DNA of 64,000 nt, from contig NZ_MRDH01000013.1 of the NCBI RefSeq assembly GCF_002008225.1, forward strand, positions 1 through 64,000. The letters are read 5' to 3'. Below are positions 8,720-17,138 of the stretch, one piece after another. The position numbers and the translations under genes are program-made. The notes under the pieces are model-generated. The model did no database searches. It was not told where the DNA came from and saw nothing but the letters and a program-made list of their open reading frames with translations. Position 1 is the first letter of the stretch, and every line of letters starts with the position of its first letter. The stretch is from Agrobacterium salinitolerans. Lineage in GTDB: Bacteria; Pseudomonadota; Alphaproteobacteria; Rhizobiales; Rhizobiaceae.

Positions 8720-9496
8720 ATGACGATAAAGTCCGTTTTTCTGGCGCTGAGCCTCGTTTCCACCTTTGCCGTTCCGGCCGCCATGGCCAATGAGCGTTAT
8801 CGCGAGCGTCCGCCCATTGTCGTCAGCCCCGATCTTTCCGCCCCCTGGGTCACCCAGCTCGGCGGTCGCGGCAATGTTCGCCCCGTGGTTTATCCGCGCG
8901 CCCCTGCCGCACGCCAGCCGTTCTTCCAGCGGCGTCAGGCCGCCATACCGCAGCGCCCCAGCTCCGGCGTCACATCGCAGCGCCCGGCAAGGGTGCAGAA
9001 TGCCGCAGTACGCCCCAACGCGCCGGTGCGCACCCAGATCGCACCGCAATTCCTGCCGCAGATCGTCACCTATACGACCAGTGAAAAACCCGGGACCATC
9101 GTCATCGATACGCCGAACCGTTTCCTTTATCTCGTTCTCGCCGATGGCAAGGCCCGGCGGTACGGCGTCGGTGTCGGCAAGCCCGGTTTCGAATGGGCAG
9201 GCACCCACAAGGTGACCCGCAAGGCGGAATGGCCGAGCTGGACCCCGCCGAAGGAAATGATCACCCGCGAGGCGAGGAAGGGACATTACCTGCCGGCCTT
9301 CATGGAAGGCGGCCCGGCGAACCCGATGGGGGCGCGCGCCATGTATCTCGGCTCGACGCTTTACCGCATCCACGGCACCAACCAACCCTGGACAATCGGC
9401 AGCAACAATTCCTCCGGCTGCATCCGCATGCGCAACGAGGATGTCACCGATCTCTATGAACGCGTGAATGTGGGCACCAAGGTCATAGTGATATGA
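8720..9496 (+). CDS. L,D-transpeptidase (YkuD domain), exported
   Basis: A 258-residue periplasmic enzyme that forms L,D crosslinks in peptidoglycan or anchors proteins to it. It has a signal peptide (residues 1-22, ending AMAN), a Pro/Arg/Ala/Gln-rich linker (about 50-110), then a YkuD domain. The catalytic motif HGTNQ...SSGCIRM places His at about 218, Cys at 234 and Arg at 236. The ATG at 8720 is chosen because the signal peptide begins there. L,D crosslinks are abundant in Agrobacterium walls, and this is one of many such paralogues expected in the genome. Confidence 0.93.
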   Translation: MTIKSVFLALSLVSTFAVPAAMANERYRERPPIVVSPDLSAPWVTQLGGRGNVRPVVYPRAPAARQPFFQRRQAAIPQRPSSGVTSQRPARVQNAAVRPNAPVRTQIAPQFLPQIVTYTTSEKPGTIVIDTPNRFLYLVLADGKARRYGVGVGKPGFEWAGTHKVTRKAEWPSWTPPKEMITREARKGHYLPAFMEGGPANPMGARAMYLGSTLYRIHGTNQPWTIGSNNSSGCIRMRNEDVTDLYERVNVGTKVIVI

Positions 9497-9550
9497 TGGC
9501 AACGGCACCGCTAATACGTAGGCTTATATTCGGCGTGGCGGCGCATCGCG

Positions 9551-9579
9551 CTTGAATTGACGTCCCGCAGCGGTACAAT
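9551..9579 (+). promoter_or_regulatory. candidate housekeeping promoter of the sRNA
   Basis: CTTGAA and TACAAT are separated by exactly 17 bp, a good match to the alphaproteobacterial sigma-70 promoter. No coding frame follows. The predicted start site is near 9586. Confidence 0.6.
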
Positions 9580-9585
9580 CGGCGC

Positions 9586-9700
9586 TAGATTGATTGAAGG
9601 AGACTTGGCGGGGGACGCCAGGCGCCGGACCTCTCTCACAAAGATGACGGAACGGCCTTGAAACGGGTGGTCAACTGACCGCCCGTTTTTCGTTTCTGTC
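9586..9700 (+). ncRNA. candidate small non-coding RNA
   Basis: A unit of about 110 nt between a promoter-like pair (9551-9579) and a strong terminator hairpin (9661-9688 plus T-rich tail). Inside lies a hairpin CTTGGCG-ggggA-CGCCAGG (about 9604-9623), followed by a CU-rich, probably unpaired stretch (GGACCTCTCTCAC) suited to pairing with ribosome-binding sites. It has no plausible coding frame on the plus strand. The gene before it ends 90 bp upstream and the next starts 60 bp downstream. I cannot assign it to a named rhizobial sRNA family. Confidence 0.5.
9661..9695 (+). terminator. strong Rho-independent terminator
   Basis: AAACGGG-T-GGTC-AACT-GACC-G-CCCGTTT: 11 pairs interrupted by one internal T-G position, followed by TTCGTTTC. 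It ends either the candidate sRNA or read-through from the L,D-transpeptidase gene. Confidence 0.8.
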
Positions 9701-9759
9701 ATTCAAATGTTATCAAAAAACGGTTTGGTGAATTACTGATATCAATCTGGATTCACTTC

Positions 9760-10419
9760 ATGCCGCGCCATACTTCATTTGTTTGCGCCCTGCTCTTCAG
9801 CGGCGTTTCCTTCTCTGCCGCAATCGCGGGCGAATTTGAAATTTCCGGTTATGGCGGCTGGCAAAGCGCGCCGCACAGCGATGTGACGGTTTCCGACGGG
9901 CCTGATTTCCGGGCCGGGTGGGAAGGCAAGTCGTTTTCCAATCCACCCTATTGGGGCTTGCGCGGCACCTACTGGTTCGATGAGGGCCAGCTCCGGAATT
10001 TCGGCATCTCGCTCGATTTCACCCATGACAAGGTCTATGCCGACGACGAGACGCTTGCCCGTTCCGGCTGGTCGCATTTCGAATTCACCGACGGCCTGAA
10101 CCTTTTGACGCTGAATGCGCTCTATCGCTTCCCGCTGGAATCCCTGCCGATCACCCCTTATGTGGGTGCCGGCGTCGGCATCAACGTGCCGCATGTGGAA
10201 GTGTATCGCCCGTCAGGCAGGACCTTCGAATACCAGTTCGGCGGCGCAACCCTGCAGGCGCAGGCCGGCCTCAGCTACCGCATCACCGACAACTGGTCGA
10301 CCTTCGTGGAATATAAGGGCACCTATTCCTTCGTCGACGTCGATATCGACAATGGCGGCTCGTTGAAGACCGATATCATCACCAATGCGGTGAATTTCGG
10401 CGTGGCGTATAAGTTCTAG
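9760..10419 (+). CDS. outer-membrane beta-barrel protein, possibly lipid A oxidase LpxQ
   Basis: 219 residues with a signal peptide (about 1-23, ending AAIAG). The mature sequence is a run of amphipathic strands with aromatic girdles and ends in a terminal phenylalanine (NFGVAYKF), the assembly signal of outer-membrane barrels. Segments such as ISGYGGWQSAPHSDVTV and FRAGWEGKSF recall proteins labelled lipid A oxidase (LpxQ, which converts the proximal glucosamine of lipid A to 2-aminogluconate) in rhizobia. From memory this is a likely but unproven assignment. The alternative is a generic OmpW/OmpA-like porin family member. It stands alone, just downstream of the sRNA candidate. Confidence 0.75.
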   Translation: MPRHTSFVCALLFSGVSFSAAIAGEFEISGYGGWQSAPHSDVTVSDGPDFRAGWEGKSFSNPPYWGLRGTYWFDEGQLRNFGISLDFTHDKVYADDETLARSGWSHFEFTDGLNLLTLNALYRFPLESLPITPYVGAGVGINVPHVEVYRPSGRTFEYQFGGATLQAQAGLSYRITDNWSTFVEYKGTYSFVDVDIDNGGSLKTDIITNAVNFGVAYKF

Positions 10420-10428
10420 CTCTCTTCC

Positions 10429-10542
10429 GTCATTCATGTGCTTGTCACAGGAATCCAGCCGACGCGCGTCTGCGCGGCGGGGAGAGTCCTTCAAGCCCAA
10501 GACTTGGGCTGGCTGGATCCCTGTGACAAGCACAGGGATGAG
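10429..10542. repeat. imperfect inverted-repeat element
   Basis: Two ~32-bp arms, each containing a GTGCTTGTCACAGG/CCTGTGACAAGCAC-like core followed by GGCTGGAT on the inside, face each other across about 50 bp. The centre holds a second small palindrome (AGCCCAAG/CTTGGGCT). It lies between the converging outer-membrane protein gene and glcF. This kind of repeat is common between genes in alphaproteobacteria. Confidence 0.65.
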
Positions 10543-10628
10543 GAGAGAACAAAGAAAACCCTCACGACCCAATCTTTGCGGCACACGTCATGGCGCGCTG
10601 GATCACTGCCTTATCGGCACACGGCGTT

Positions 10629-11930
10629 CTAAACCGAAAGCCTCGCCGGTTTCGGCCCGCCATAGGCCCAGTCCAGCAGCTCCACCGTGTGCAGGATCGG
10701 CATATCCGTGCCGGTTCCGATCTGCGTGATGCAGCCGATATTGCCTGTCGCGATGACATCCGCCCGTGTGGCCTCGATGTTCTTCACCTTGCGCGCCTTC
10801 AGCGTGGCGGAAATCTCCGGCTGCAGAATGTTGTAGGTTCCGGCCGAGCCGCAGCAGAGATGCCCTTCCGCCGGATCGCGCACGGTGAAACCCGCCGCCT
10901 TCAGCAATTGTTTTGGGGCGAGCGTTATTTTCTGGCCGTGCTGCATGGAGCAGGCGGAATGATAGGCCACCGTCAGACCCTGGTTCTGCTTTTGCGGCAG
11001 ATCGAGGGTGGCGAGATATTCGGTGATGTCCTTCGCCAAAGCCGAGACCCGCGCGGCTTTTTCGGCATAGGCCGGATCGAGCCGCAGCATATGGCCGTAA
11101 TCCTTGATGGTGGTGCCGCAGCCGGAAGCGGTGATGATGATGGCGTCGAGACCGCCGCGTTCCATCTCGCGCGTCCAGACGTCAACGTTGCGCCTTGCGG
11201 AGGTGAGCGCCTCTTCCTCGCGCCCCATATGATGCACGAGAGAACCGCAGCAGCCCTCCCCCTTCGGCACCACGACCTCAATGCCGAGCCGCGCCAGCAG
11301 GCGCAACGTCGCCTCGTTGATGCCGGGATCGAGCACCGGCTGGGCGCAGCCGGTGAGGATTGCCACGCGTCCACGTTTCTCGCCTTCGGCCGGCCGCTCT
11401 CCCGGACGGGTCGATGCGGAGGCCGCAGGCACGGCGACGGGGGCGAGAGCGAGCATGGATTGCAGCGGCTTCAGCGCCGGAACCTTGGCAAGCAGACCGG
11501 AGAAAGGCCGCGCCAGCCGGGCCAGATGCAGGGCCAGCCGGAAACGGGCTGGATGGGGCAGGACGGCAACCAGAAGATTACGGATCAGCCGATCCCTGAA
11601 GGGGCGCTTGTATGTCTGTTCGATATGGGCGCGAGCATGATCGACCAGATGCATGTAATCCACGCCGGAGGGACAGGTGGTGGTGCAGGCAAGGCAGGAA
11701 AGACAGCGGTCGATATGGGTGACGACCTCGCGGTCGGCCGGGCGACTGTTTTCCAGCATGTCCTTGATGAGGTAGATGCGGCCGCGCGGACTGTCCAGCT
11801 CGTTGCCGAGCGTGACATAGGTGGGACAGGTGGCGGTGCAGAAGCCGCAATGCACACATTTGCGCAGGATTTTTTCGGATTCCGCCACATGCGGATCGGC
11901 CAGTTGTTCTGATGTGAATGATGTTTGCAT
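10629..11930 (-). CDS. glcF: glycolate oxidase iron-sulfur subunit
   Basis: The electron-transfer subunit of membrane-associated glycolate dehydrogenase, which oxidises glycolate to glyoxylate with GlcD and GlcE. The 433-residue protein has two 4Fe-4S clusters: CVHCGFCTATCP (Cys 25, 28, 31, 35) and CLSCLACTTTCP (Cys 76, 79, 82, 86). Two CCG-type domains follow, with GEGCCGSLVHHMG and HLCCGSAGTYN as their signature cysteine pairs. It is the last gene of the operon, 3 bp after glcE. Confidence 0.95.
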   Translation of the reverse strand: MQTSFTSEQLADPHVAESEKILRKCVHCGFCTATCPTYVTLGNELDSPRGRIYLIKDMLENSRPADREVVTHIDRCLSCLACTTTCPSGVDYMHLVDHARAHIEQTYKRPFRDRLIRNLLVAVLPHPARFRLALHLARLARPFSGLLAKVPALKPLQSMLALAPVAVPAASASTRPGERPAEGEKRGRVAILTGCAQPVLDPGINEATLRLLARLGIEVVVPKGEGCCGSLVHHMGREEEALTSARRNVDVWTREMERGGLDAIIITASGCGTTIKDYGHMLRLDPAYAEKAARVSALAKDITEYLATLDLPQKQNQGLTVAYHSACSMQHGQKITLAPKQLLKAAGFTVRDPAEGHLCCGSAGTYNILQPEISATLKARKVKNIEATRADVIATGNIGCITQIGTGTDMPILHTVELLDWAYGGPKPARLSV

Positions 11931-11933
11931 GGT

Positions 11934-13148
11934 TCAGACGGCCCCTTCCATCGTTACGGCCATCTTGCCGGGATTGAAGATGCCCGCCGGATCGAGCTTC
12001 TCCCTGATACGCGCAGAAAGCAGCGCTTCCGCCGCCGGGCGCGGTTCGAAGGCCGCGACCGTGGCGCGCGCCGCATCACTTGCCCTCACCAAAGTCGCGT
12101 GGCCGCCGCCAAGCGCCCGGATCGCGCCCCGCAGCAAATCCGCCTCGGGGTCCGCCTCCATCTGCATCCAGACAAGGCCGCCCTGCCAGTCGTAAAAGGC
12201 GTCTATGCCCGCCTCCATGCGCAGCGCCGCAACAAGCTGATGCCCCACCGAAGGCGCGACCGATACTTTCCACAAGGGCTTCGCCGCCCGCCCGGCATAG
12301 GGTGCGACATCGCGCACCTGACGCCACAAAAGCCTGCTCTCCTCGGCCTCCAGCAGCGCCCACGGCCCGACCCGGTCCATGACGGAAAGGAGTTTGGCCG
12401 TGCGCGCCTCCACCGAAGCCGCAAGGCCTTCCAGACGCAGAATGGTCGCCGGGCCGTCCGGCAATCCGCCATCGATGAAACGGGAACGAACGCTTTCCGG
12501 CAGATGCGCCGCGCCGGAAACCTCGACGCTCATCGCCATCGCCGCCGCCATGATGCGCGTCGCCGCTTCATCGTCGAGACCGGAAACGACGACGGTTTTT
12601 TCCACCGGCGGTTTCGGCAGCACGCGGAATGTGACTTCGGTGAGGAAACCGAGCGTGCCGAAAGACCCAGCCAGGAATTTCGAAAGATCAAGCCCGGTGA
12701 CATTCTTCATCACCCGGCCGCCGGCCTTGATGACCTCACCGCTGCCATTGACGAAACGGATACCCAGCAGGCTGTCGCGGGCCGCACCGGCCACATAACG
12801 GCGCGGGCCGGAAACATTGGCGGCGAAGACGCCACCAATGGTCGGCTCACCTTCGGTGCCCATGATCGGGCGGTGATCCATCGGCTCGAAGGCCATCATC
12901 TGGCGGTTTTCAGTGAGAGCCGCCTCGACGGTGGCGAGCGGGGTGCCGGCCCTGACGGTCATGACCATTTCGGCGGGCAGATAGGAAACGATGCCGTTCA
13001 TCGCGCGGGAAGAGAGTGCTTCATCTGCCGTGACAGCATTGCCGAAACCGGAGCGGGTGTTGCCGCCGATGATTTTCAGTGCGGATTTTCGCGCGGCGTG
13101 GTCGCGGATGATGTCGGCGACCTGGGTTTCTGCATAGGGGGTCAGCAT
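11934..13148 (-). CDS. glcE: glycolate oxidase FAD-binding subunit
   Basis: 404 residues with an FAD-binding (PCMH-type) domain, related to the N-terminal half of GlcD. The ATG at 13148 (MLTPYAETQVADII) gives the usual GlcE N-terminus; an in-frame start 21 bp upstream is less likely. GTEGEPTIGGVFAANVSGPR (about residue 97-116) is the flavin-binding loop. GlcE is needed for activity of the GlcDEF complex, which passes electrons to the quinone pool. It is separated from glcD by a 223-bp gap that holds an inverted-repeat element. Confidence 0.93.
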   Translation of the reverse strand: MLTPYAETQVADIIRDHAARKSALKIIGGNTRSGFGNAVTADEALSSRAMNGIVSYLPAEMVMTVRAGTPLATVEAALTENRQMMAFEPMDHRPIMGTEGEPTIGGVFAANVSGPRRYVAGAARDSLLGIRFVNGSGEVIKAGGRVMKNVTGLDLSKFLAGSFGTLGFLTEVTFRVLPKPPVEKTVVVSGLDDEAATRIMAAAMAMSVEVSGAAHLPESVRSRFIDGGLPDGPATILRLEGLAASVEARTAKLLSVMDRVGPWALLEAEESRLLWRQVRDVAPYAGRAAKPLWKVSVAPSVGHQLVAALRMEAGIDAFYDWQGGLVWMQMEADPEADLLRGAIRALGGGHATLVRASDAARATVAAFEPRPAAEALLSARIREKLDPAGIFNPGKMAVTMEGAV

Positions 13149-13195
13149 GGGGCGGCGGGCTCCGGGCATGGGACAGCGACGTTTGCGCGAGGGGC

Positions 13196-13335
13196 ACCCC
13201 CCTCTGCCCTGCCGGGCATCTCCCCCTCAAGGGGAGAGATAGATATGCCGCACTCGCTCGTTCCATGGGCGGTGTGTTCTCCGCTTGCCGATCTCCCCCC
13301 TTGAGGGGGAGATGCCCGGCAGGGCAGAGGGGGGT
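13196..13335. repeat. MITE-like inverted-repeat element, copy 1 (inside the glc operon)
   Basis: About 140 bp: two ~45-bp terminal inverted repeats (starting ACCCCCC and ending GGGGGGT) around a ~50-bp centre. Each arm is itself self-complementary, with a small GCCC-TGCC-GGGC hairpin and a CTCCCC..GGGGAG hairpin. Copies with nearly identical arms but different centres lie at 40961-41116 and 55298-55454. No coding capacity. Located between glcD and glcE. Confidence 0.9.
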
Positions 13336-13371
13336 AAGCCACACCCGCAAGCGTCACAAATCTCACACCCA

Positions 13372-14805
13372 TCACCCTCTCCCCTCCAGCGGAAACACCT
13401 TGGAAGGGTTCATCAGCCAGCCCTCGTCGAAAGCCGCCCGCACCGCCATCTGCTGGGCAAGATCGGCCTCGCCATACTGGTGGCGCATCAAATCCCGTTT
13501 CTCGATACCGACACCATGTTCGCCGGTGAGACAACCGCCGGCATCGACGCAGAGCCTCAATATTTCATTGCCTGCCTCTTCCGCACGGGCTGCGTCCTCC
13601 GGATCGTTGGCGTTGAACAGGATGAGCGGGTGCATGTTGCCATCGCCGGCATGGAAGACATTGGCGACGCGCAGGCCGAGCCGGTCGGTGATTTCGCTTG
13701 TCTTTTTCAATACATAAGAAAGTTGCGAAAGCGGCACCGTTCCATCCATGCAGATATAATCCGCGATGCGGCCGGTCGCGCCGAAGGCGGATTTGCGGCC
13801 TTTCCAGATTGCCGCCGCTTCCATGGCCGACTGGCATTCCTTCACCGTCTTCACCCCATGTTTTCGGGCAATCGCCACGATGTCAGCCAGCATGGCATCC
13901 ATTTCCGCCTCGGAGCCTTCGACCTCGACGATCAGCAGCGCGCCGACATCCAGCGGATAGCCCGCTTTGGCGAAGGCCTCGCAAATTTCGATGGCTGGCT
14001 TGTCCATGAATTCGATGGCGACCGGGATGATGCCCGCCCCGATGATATCGGCCACGCAGGAACCGGCCTCCTCGGACGTCTCGAAGCCGAACAGCACCGG
14101 TCGCGCGCCTTCCGGCCTGGCGATCAGCCGCACTGTCGCTTCCGTGACGATACCGAGCTGACCTTCCGAGCCGCAGACGAGGGCGAGCAGATCGTAGCCG
14201 GCCGCATCGAGGTGCTTGCCGCCCAGTTCCAGCACTGTGCCATCGACAAGCACCATTTTCACGCCGAGCAGATTATTGGTGGTGACGCCGTATTTCAGGC
14301 AATGCGCGCCGCCGGAATTCATGCCGATATTGCCGCCGATGGTGCAGGCAAGCTGCGAGCTGGGGTCCGGCGCGTAAAAGAAACCTTCAGCACCTGCCGC
14401 ATCGGAAATGGAAAGATTGGTGACGCCCGCCTGCACCCGCGCTGTACGGTTATAAAAATCCAGTTCGAGGATCGAGGCCATCTTGGAAAGGCAGACCACC
14501 ACCGCATCCTCTTGCGGGATCGCCCCGCCGGAGAGCGAGGTGCCAGCCCCGCGCGGCACAACCGGTATGCCGTAACGGTGACAATATGTCATCACCGCCG
14601 CCACCTCCTCCGTCGTTTTCGGTAACGCCACGGCCAGCGGCAGGCGGCGATAGGAGACGAAGGCGTCGGTTTCGAAAGGCACGAGTTCGCGCGGTTCGTG
14701 CACAAGACAATCCGCCGGCAGAATATCCTTGAGGTCCGCTATGATGCGGTCACGCCCCGCGACGACTTTCGCGCGCGGCTCCAGAAACTTGATCGGCTGC
14801 GTCAC
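13372..14805 (-). CDS. glcD: glycolate oxidase FAD-linked catalytic subunit
   Basis: The catalytic subunit of glycolate dehydrogenase (477 residues). A PCMH-type FAD domain (RGAGTSLSGGAIP, then SQLACTIGGNIGMNSGGAHC) is followed by an FAD-oxidase C-terminal domain ending GEHGVGIEKR. The GTG at 14805 is chosen because GGAGGAGG lies about 6 bp before it and the product then begins MTQPIKFLEPRA, like relatives; an ATG at 14868 lacks such a site and would add 21 unrelated residues. First gene of the operon, transcribed away from a LysR regulator. Confidence 0.94.
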   Translation of the reverse strand: MTQPIKFLEPRAKVVAGRDRIIADLKDILPADCLVHEPRELVPFETDAFVSYRRLPLAVALPKTTEEVAAVMTYCHRYGIPVVPRGAGTSLSGGAIPQEDAVVVCLSKMASILELDFYNRTARVQAGVTNLSISDAAGAEGFFYAPDPSSQLACTIGGNIGMNSGGAHCLKYGVTTNNLLGVKMVLVDGTVLELGGKHLDAAGYDLLALVCGSEGQLGIVTEATVRLIARPEGARPVLFGFETSEEAGSCVADIIGAGIIPVAIEFMDKPAIEICEAFAKAGYPLDVGALLIVEVEGSEAEMDAMLADIVAIARKHGVKTVKECQSAMEAAAIWKGRKSAFGATGRIADYICMDGTVPLSQLSYVLKKTSEITDRLGLRVANVFHAGDGNMHPLILFNANDPEDAARAEEAGNEILRLCVDAGGCLTGEHGVGIEKRDLMRHQYGEADLAQQMAVRAAFDEGWLMNPSKVFPLEGRG

Positions 14806-14826
14806 CGCCCCTCCTCCATGCCATCT

Positions 14827-14838
14827 TACCAACTGGTA
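14827..14838. promoter_or_regulatory. short palindrome in the glcD upstream region
   Basis: TACCA-AC-TGGTA, 22 bp upstream of the glcD GTG in the divergent promoter region. A possible regulator site, but short and unproven. Confidence 0.3.
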
Positions 14839-14854
14839 TTCTTTCTTTACCACT

Positions 14855-14882
14855 TTGAAACGACGCAATCAAATGTTATAGA
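14855..14882 (+). promoter_or_regulatory. candidate promoter of the glc-linked LysR gene
   Basis: TTGAAA and TATAGA separated by 16 bp, about 35 bp upstream of the LysR start codon. Confidence 0.5.
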
Positions 14883-14886
14883 TTTT

Positions 14887-14899
14887 TTCCATTCTGGAA
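14887..14899. promoter_or_regulatory. candidate LysR operator (T-N11-A)
   Basis: TTCCA-TTC-TGGAA, a perfect 5-bp inverted repeat with T-N11-A spacing, placed between the predicted -10 and the LysR start codon. A site here would let the regulator repress its own gene. Confidence 0.45.
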
Positions 14900-14915
14900 A
14901 CAATCGAGGGCAACT

Positions 14916-15815
14916 ATGACGAATCTGGGCGATCTGGAAGTCTTCGCAAGCGTTGCCGCCTCCGGCAGCATGTCGTTGGCCGCAAGGGAGCTCGGTTATT
15001 CGCCCGCCGTCATTTCCAAGCGCATCAAGCGGCTGGAAGAAAAGCTGGGCGCACGGCTTTTCCAGCGCACCACGCGGCAAATCTCTTTAACCGAAGCGGG
15101 ACAGGGCTTTTACGAGCGGGTGCTTGCCGTGCTGGAAGGGCTGGAGGAGGCCGAGGATTTCGTGTCCGGCCGCGCCAATACGGTCAACGGCACACTGAAG
15201 GTTTCCGCGCCGACCTCCTTCGGGCGCATGCATATCGCGCCGCATCTGAAGGGTTTCATGGAGCGGCATCCGGATCTTTCGGTCAATCTGGTGCTGAGCG
15301 ACGAATTCATCGACATCATCGAGGGTGGTTACGATCTGGCGATCCGTATCGCCGATCTCAATTCCTCCAGCCTCGTGGCTCGCAGGCTGGCGCCGGTGCG
15401 TCGCATGCTTTGCGCGTCAGCGGACTATGTGGCTGCCCACGGTATGCCGACAACAATCGAGGACTTGAAGAAGCACCGCTGCCTGCCTGCCCATAATAAC
15501 GATGTCTGGCGGCTGGAGGGACCGAGCGGCGCGATGAGCATTCGCCCGGAGGGGATGCTCATCACCAATTCCAGCGAGGTGATCCGCGAGGCGGTGATAT
15601 CAGGGCTCGGCATTGCGCTGCGCTCCACCTGGGATATCGGCCATGAATTGCGCAGCGGCAAGCTGGTGCAGGTTCTGCCGGGTTATGAGGGATCGCGAAA
15701 CGTCACGCTTTCGGCGGTTTATCCGAGCCGGCAATTCCTGCCTGCGAAAGTGCGGCTGTTCATCGATTATCTGGCCGGGCTCTATGGGCCTTCACCCTAT
15801 TGGGAGCAGGGCTGA
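14916..15815 (+). CDS. LysR-family transcriptional regulator, divergent from the glc operon
   Basis: 299 residues; winged helix-turn-helix at residues 3-62 (DLEVFASVAASGSMSLAARE and onward), then an effector-binding domain. The tone of the sequence (LFQRTTRQISLTEAG, SAPTSFGRMHIAPHLKGFM) matches the CrgA/DsdC-like group of small-molecule-responsive LysR regulators. It is transcribed divergently from glcD with 110 bp between starts, so it is the obvious candidate for control of glycolate oxidation. The ligand (glycolate or a relative) is inference from position. Confidence 0.9.
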   Translation: MTNLGDLEVFASVAASGSMSLAARELGYSPAVISKRIKRLEEKLGARLFQRTTRQISLTEAGQGFYERVLAVLEGLEEAEDFVSGRANTVNGTLKVSAPTSFGRMHIAPHLKGFMERHPDLSVNLVLSDEFIDIIEGGYDLAIRIADLNSSSLVARRLAPVRRMLCASADYVAAHGMPTTIEDLKKHRCLPAHNNDVWRLEGPSGAMSIRPEGMLITNSSEVIREAVISGLGIALRSTWDIGHELRSGKLVQVLPGYEGSRNVTLSAVYPSRQFLPAKVRLFIDYLAGLYGPSPYWEQG

Positions 15816-15825
15816 CATCCTGATT

Positions 15826-17100
15826 TCAATGCCCGCCCTCGGCATGGGAGCGGCGGATGCGGCGCACCACCCACCAGACGCCAAGCACTGCGAAGGGAAC
15901 GGAAATGCCGGTGACGACGGTCGGGTCGACCGGCAGCACGTCATGGCTGACTGCCTTGGTGAGATAACCGATAAGGCCGACAACATAATAGGAGATGGCG
16001 GCGACCGAGAGGCCTTCCACGGTCTGCTGCAGGCGAAGCTGCATGGCGGCGCGTTTGTTCATGGTGTTCAGCAACACCGTATTCTGCCGTTCCAGTTCCA
16101 CATCGATCCAGCTTCGAACCAACGCCGTGGCGCGATAGAGCTTGCGCGACAGGTTGGCCTGCCGCTCCTCCACCGACTGGCAGGTGCGTATGGCCGGCGC
16201 CATGCGCCGTTCCAGAAAGCTACCCATGGTCTCATGGCCCTGTACCGGGGTTTCGGCGAGCGCCCGGATGCGTTCGCGCACGATGCCGTCATAGGCGCGG
16301 CTGGCGCCAAAGCGATAGAGGCTGAGCGCGGCATTGGCCTCCAGCTCCGCGGCAAGCCGGGTCATTTCCGCCAAGAGCGCATCGGCCTCGTCGCGCGCAC
16401 CGTTTTTCATGCGCTGGGTGATACCCGTCAAACCGTCCTCGATGCGGCGGATTTCCGGCGACAGCGTCTGCGCCATCGGCAGGCCGAGCATGGCAAGGGT
16501 GCGATAGGTCTCGATATCCAGCAGCCGCTGCACCAGCGCACCGCGGCTGTAATCGCTGAGGCCCCGGTCGATCACCAATATCTGCGTCAGCCCGTCGCGA
16601 TCCTGCCGGAAATCGGTGAGGATCGCCGCCTGACCGTCACGCACGTCACTGTGACAGAGGCTGGTCGGCTCGAAGATTGTCTCCGCCTGAGACGCCACGC
16701 CATTTTCCGGGCGGATTTCAAGCCGCACGCCCGAGATCAGCGAGCCGGGCGGCGAAAAGCCATCACCGAAGGGATCGCCGGCAATCTCGCCGCCGAATTT
16801 TTCCGGCGCGGGGCCATCCCAGAACCAGGTCGAAAATTCGGTATGCCGCTCCCAGCGCAAGGTGCCCTGCCCCCAGGGCATGGCATGGTGACGGGCATCG
16901 CGCTCCGGCGGCGCAACACCGCGGCTGCGCGACATTTCCGCGATGACCGAGTGATGCACGGCGGAACCGCCATCCATCATGAAGGCGAGCTGAACGATGA
17001 TGCGCGAGGGTGCGAGAAGCACCGTTGGCCGCGCATGAACCTCCCCGAGCGCCAGCGATCTTTCCGGCGCGCTTGCGAAAGCAAATCTACCTTTGGCCAT
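15826..17100 (-). CDS. DUF3422-family membrane protein
   Basis: 424 residues from the ATG at 17100 (MAKGRFAFASAPERSLALGEVHARPTVLL; the HARP segment is typical of DUF3422). The middle is a long helical region (about 190-340) and the C-terminus holds two hydrophobic segments (about 355-415: AISYYVVGLIGYLTKAV and GISVPFAVLGVWWVV), so it is an inner-membrane protein with a large cytoplasmic part. The function is unknown. An open frame continues upstream to 17268 but passes through the RIME-like repeat at 17139-17240, so that extension was rejected. Confidence 0.87.
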   Translation of the reverse strand: MAKGRFAFASAPERSLALGEVHARPTVLLAPSRIIVQLAFMMDGGSAVHHSVIAEMSRSRGVAPPERDARHHAMPWGQGTLRWERHTEFSTWFWDGPAPEKFGGEIAGDPFGDGFSPPGSLISGVRLEIRPENGVASQAETIFEPTSLCHSDVRDGQAAILTDFRQDRDGLTQILVIDRGLSDYSRGALVQRLLDIETYRTLAMLGLPMAQTLSPEIRRIEDGLTGITQRMKNGARDEADALLAEMTRLAAELEANAALSLYRFGASRAYDGIVRERIRALAETPVQGHETMGSFLERRMAPAIRTCQSVEERQANLSRKLYRATALVRSWIDVELERQNTVLLNTMNKRAAMQLRLQQTVEGLSVAAISYYVVGLIGYLTKAVSHDVLPVDPTVVTGISVPFAVLGVWWVVRRIRRSHAEGGH

Positions 17101-17138
17101 TGCAATATCGTCCCCGCCTGTTGCGCTGGTTTCATTGG

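Noticed and set aside
9511..9702. Minus-strand 63-codon frame across the candidate sRNA.
   Set aside because: No ribosome-binding site, no family-like sequence, and the terminator structure points to the plus strand.
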